Part shown: positions 62,377 to 64,000 of the stretch, piece after piece
Position numbering within the stretch: the stretch's first letter is position 1
How the letters are laid out: each line of letters begins with the position of its first letter
Source of the DNA: Nematostella vectensis
Lineage: Eukaryota; Cnidaria; Anthozoa; Actiniaria; Edwardsiidae
Assembly: GCF_932526225.1 (NCBI RefSeq)
Contig: NC_064042.1
Location: 8,528,540-8,592,539, forward strand
Length of the DNA stretch: 64,000 nt
Reading direction: 5' to 3'
Translations under genes and position numbers: made by a program
Notes under the pieces: model-generated
What the model saw: the letters and a program-made list of their open reading frames with translations, nothing else
What the model was told of the DNA's origin: nothing
Databases searched by the model: none

Positions 62377-64000
62377 GCTCGGGCTTTTAGCGACAAAATA
62401 ACAGCAACAGAAAGCAACTTATTTAGCGCTTACGAATAAAGCCAGAAGGCTTTTTTTGTTCAGAAAGGGTTTATCTTCACTTTAACATTTTATTCTTTCG
62501 TTGTTCTTTAGCGAGACGAGCGCAATCATTTCTGTGTTTATTTTGGTTTGAATTTGCCACCTAAAAGGTCTCGTGATCTCTTAGCGCACTTCCCCTATTG
62601 TTCTATGATTTTTACGCGCATGCGCAGTGATTTCACCTGTCTATTGCGTTTTTTAAACTAGCCATTATTTCAGTAGCTGTTCACTTTTTACAGGACAGGC
62701 GTGACCTTTGGTAAATACTGCCATTTTGTCGGTGTTCAGTGGTCTGATGATTTCGTCTTACAACTCTTTTTAAATGTTTCAATGTTGTTTGCTTTGGAGG
62801 CATGGGTAAATTTTACCTGCGGTAATTACCCATTAACGATTAGCCAACATAAGAGGGCGAAATCAGAAATTGCCGGCTTTCACCAGGCAGATAATGCAAG
62901 GCAATGTCTTTCTAGGATGGCCTATTATACCTTATGCGGCCACCTATAACGCAGCCACCCTACAGCCTGCGTAGCAAGCGTTCCCGTGTGTTTTGAGCGA
63001 AAGGAAACCCAGAGAAAGAGAGAAAACCGGCGAGAAGTTCGATATGCCTCATTTTGGCCGCGCGAAAAATGGAGCGAGCGCAAAAAAGTACAGCCCCTCC
63101 CCCTCATTCCTTTTTTGCAATCGCCCCATTTTTCGCGCGGTCAAAATCTCGCTCATCGAACATCTCGTCGGTTTCGACAGTGCTGAATAACGTATGCGCA
63201 TGCGCGTGCTCTGGCGAAAAACAAGCACAATCGTAGTGTTGAATCGTTCGAGTAAAGGTACGAAAGGCTGACTTCAGTTGCTGTTTTGACTAACTGTACA
63301 GAATTAAAACCATACTGTACAAAAGATGACAGATATGTGTGATAATGAGGGAGTCATAAAGAAAATTATAGCCTTATGTTTGGTCTAGTTTTCTTAGCAT
63401 TCGCAAAAATGTGACAGTTCGCCGGTAAAATGCCGCCATTTCAAAACAAGAAGGCTGGTTTAACCGCGCGGTACTGACTTATTTATAGAAGGCCGCATAA
63501 GATATAACTTTTTACCTTGTATATGCTAAACGTGGGTGAGGCTTGAAAAAGTTTGGAAGCAAATGAGCCTTTGATTGCACTGAATAGTTGAAAGTGCTCT
63601 TGCCTCTAAATGATGTAAACCGGTTGACATGGGGACTTTTGTCCAGCGTTTTTAAAAGTCAAGTATCTCGCATATTCAGGTAATGAGTATAGGTGCACCT
63701 GGAACGTCAATTGCCGAAAAATACATATTAGATAAAGATATTGAAAGATTCGCTATTTTCAAGGAAAAATAAAACACATCCTCCTTTCGACAAATCTAAA
63801 ATGGTCGTCCCACAGCAACCATATTAGAGCAAACTTTTTATTCCTGCATTTTACTAAGATTATCTAATAGTTCGACTTTCAAGACACACAAAACACCCAA
63901 CAAAATAGCTGTCAAAGATTGTATATTAATTGCATATTTTAAAGTGTTTTTGAAATACTATACGCTTAAAGCAACCATATTAGAGCGAACTTTTTATTCC
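62377..64000. other. Right edge of the window, no gene seen
   Basis: No supported coding region. It contains the inverted repeat at 63037-63161 and a direct repeat of caaccatattagagc(a/g)aact at about 63816 and 63972, the latter running to the window edge. Confidence 0.5.
63037..63161. repeat. Imperfect inverted repeat, about 50-bp arms
   Basis: The left arm (attttggccgcgcgaaaaat near 63050, then gcgcaaaaaag) pairs with the right arm (cttttttgcaatcgcccc, atttttcgcgcggtcaaaat) with few mismatches. A MITE core or hairpin RNA are both possible. Confidence 0.6.

Overview
The window is nuclear DNA of an animal. Genes are split by many GT-AG introns, intergenic DNA is AT-rich, and there are many microsatellites, minisatellites, MITEs and a tRNA-derived SINE. 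The mix of NCAM-type receptors and this mobile-element repertoire suggests an anthozoan cnidarian such as a sea anemone; that assignment is inference.

Region 1 (838-30673) holds a head-to-head pair of cell-surface receptor genes. The minus-strand gene (12 coding exons, 878 codons as modelled) encodes signal peptide, 3 Ig, 2 FN3, a zona pellucida module with a furin-type site, and a TM with short tail. The plus-strand gene (14 coding exons, 821 codons) encodes signal peptide, 5 Ig, 2 FN3, a Thr/Pro-rich stalk and an NCAM/Fasciclin-II-like TM. Both models keep reading frame and intron phase across every junction, and both split one Ig domain with a phase-0 intron, so they look like rearranged paralogs. 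Exon edges have repeatedly been copied into neighbouring introns.

Region 2 (about 32.6-48.8 kb) is a GC-rich integrated Maverick/Polinton/adintovirus-like element. It has a retroviral-type integrase, an FtsK/HerA-type packaging ATPase, a probable double-jelly-roll major capsid protein, a putative minor capsid protein and several small or membrane proteins. I do not see the usual protein-primed family B polymerase motifs or an adenain-like protease. The replication slot instead holds a composite gene: a polymerase-like part, an SF1 helicase and an HNH-type nuclease. The element is decayed: frameshifts, a 2.1 kb insertion in the ATPase gene, and a Penelope-like fragment with an adjacent type I hammerhead ribozyme. 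Integrase and capsid ORFs remain open.

Region 3 (48.8-64 kb) is host DNA: the last exon of an acyl-CoA synthetase gene, the start of a secreted or membrane Ig gene, a 13-bp satellite, a class A GPCR-like gene with one in-frame stop in TM3, and a second 13-bp minisatellite between duplicated 170-bp flanks.

Domain and family calls rest on motifs read by eye; no database search was run.
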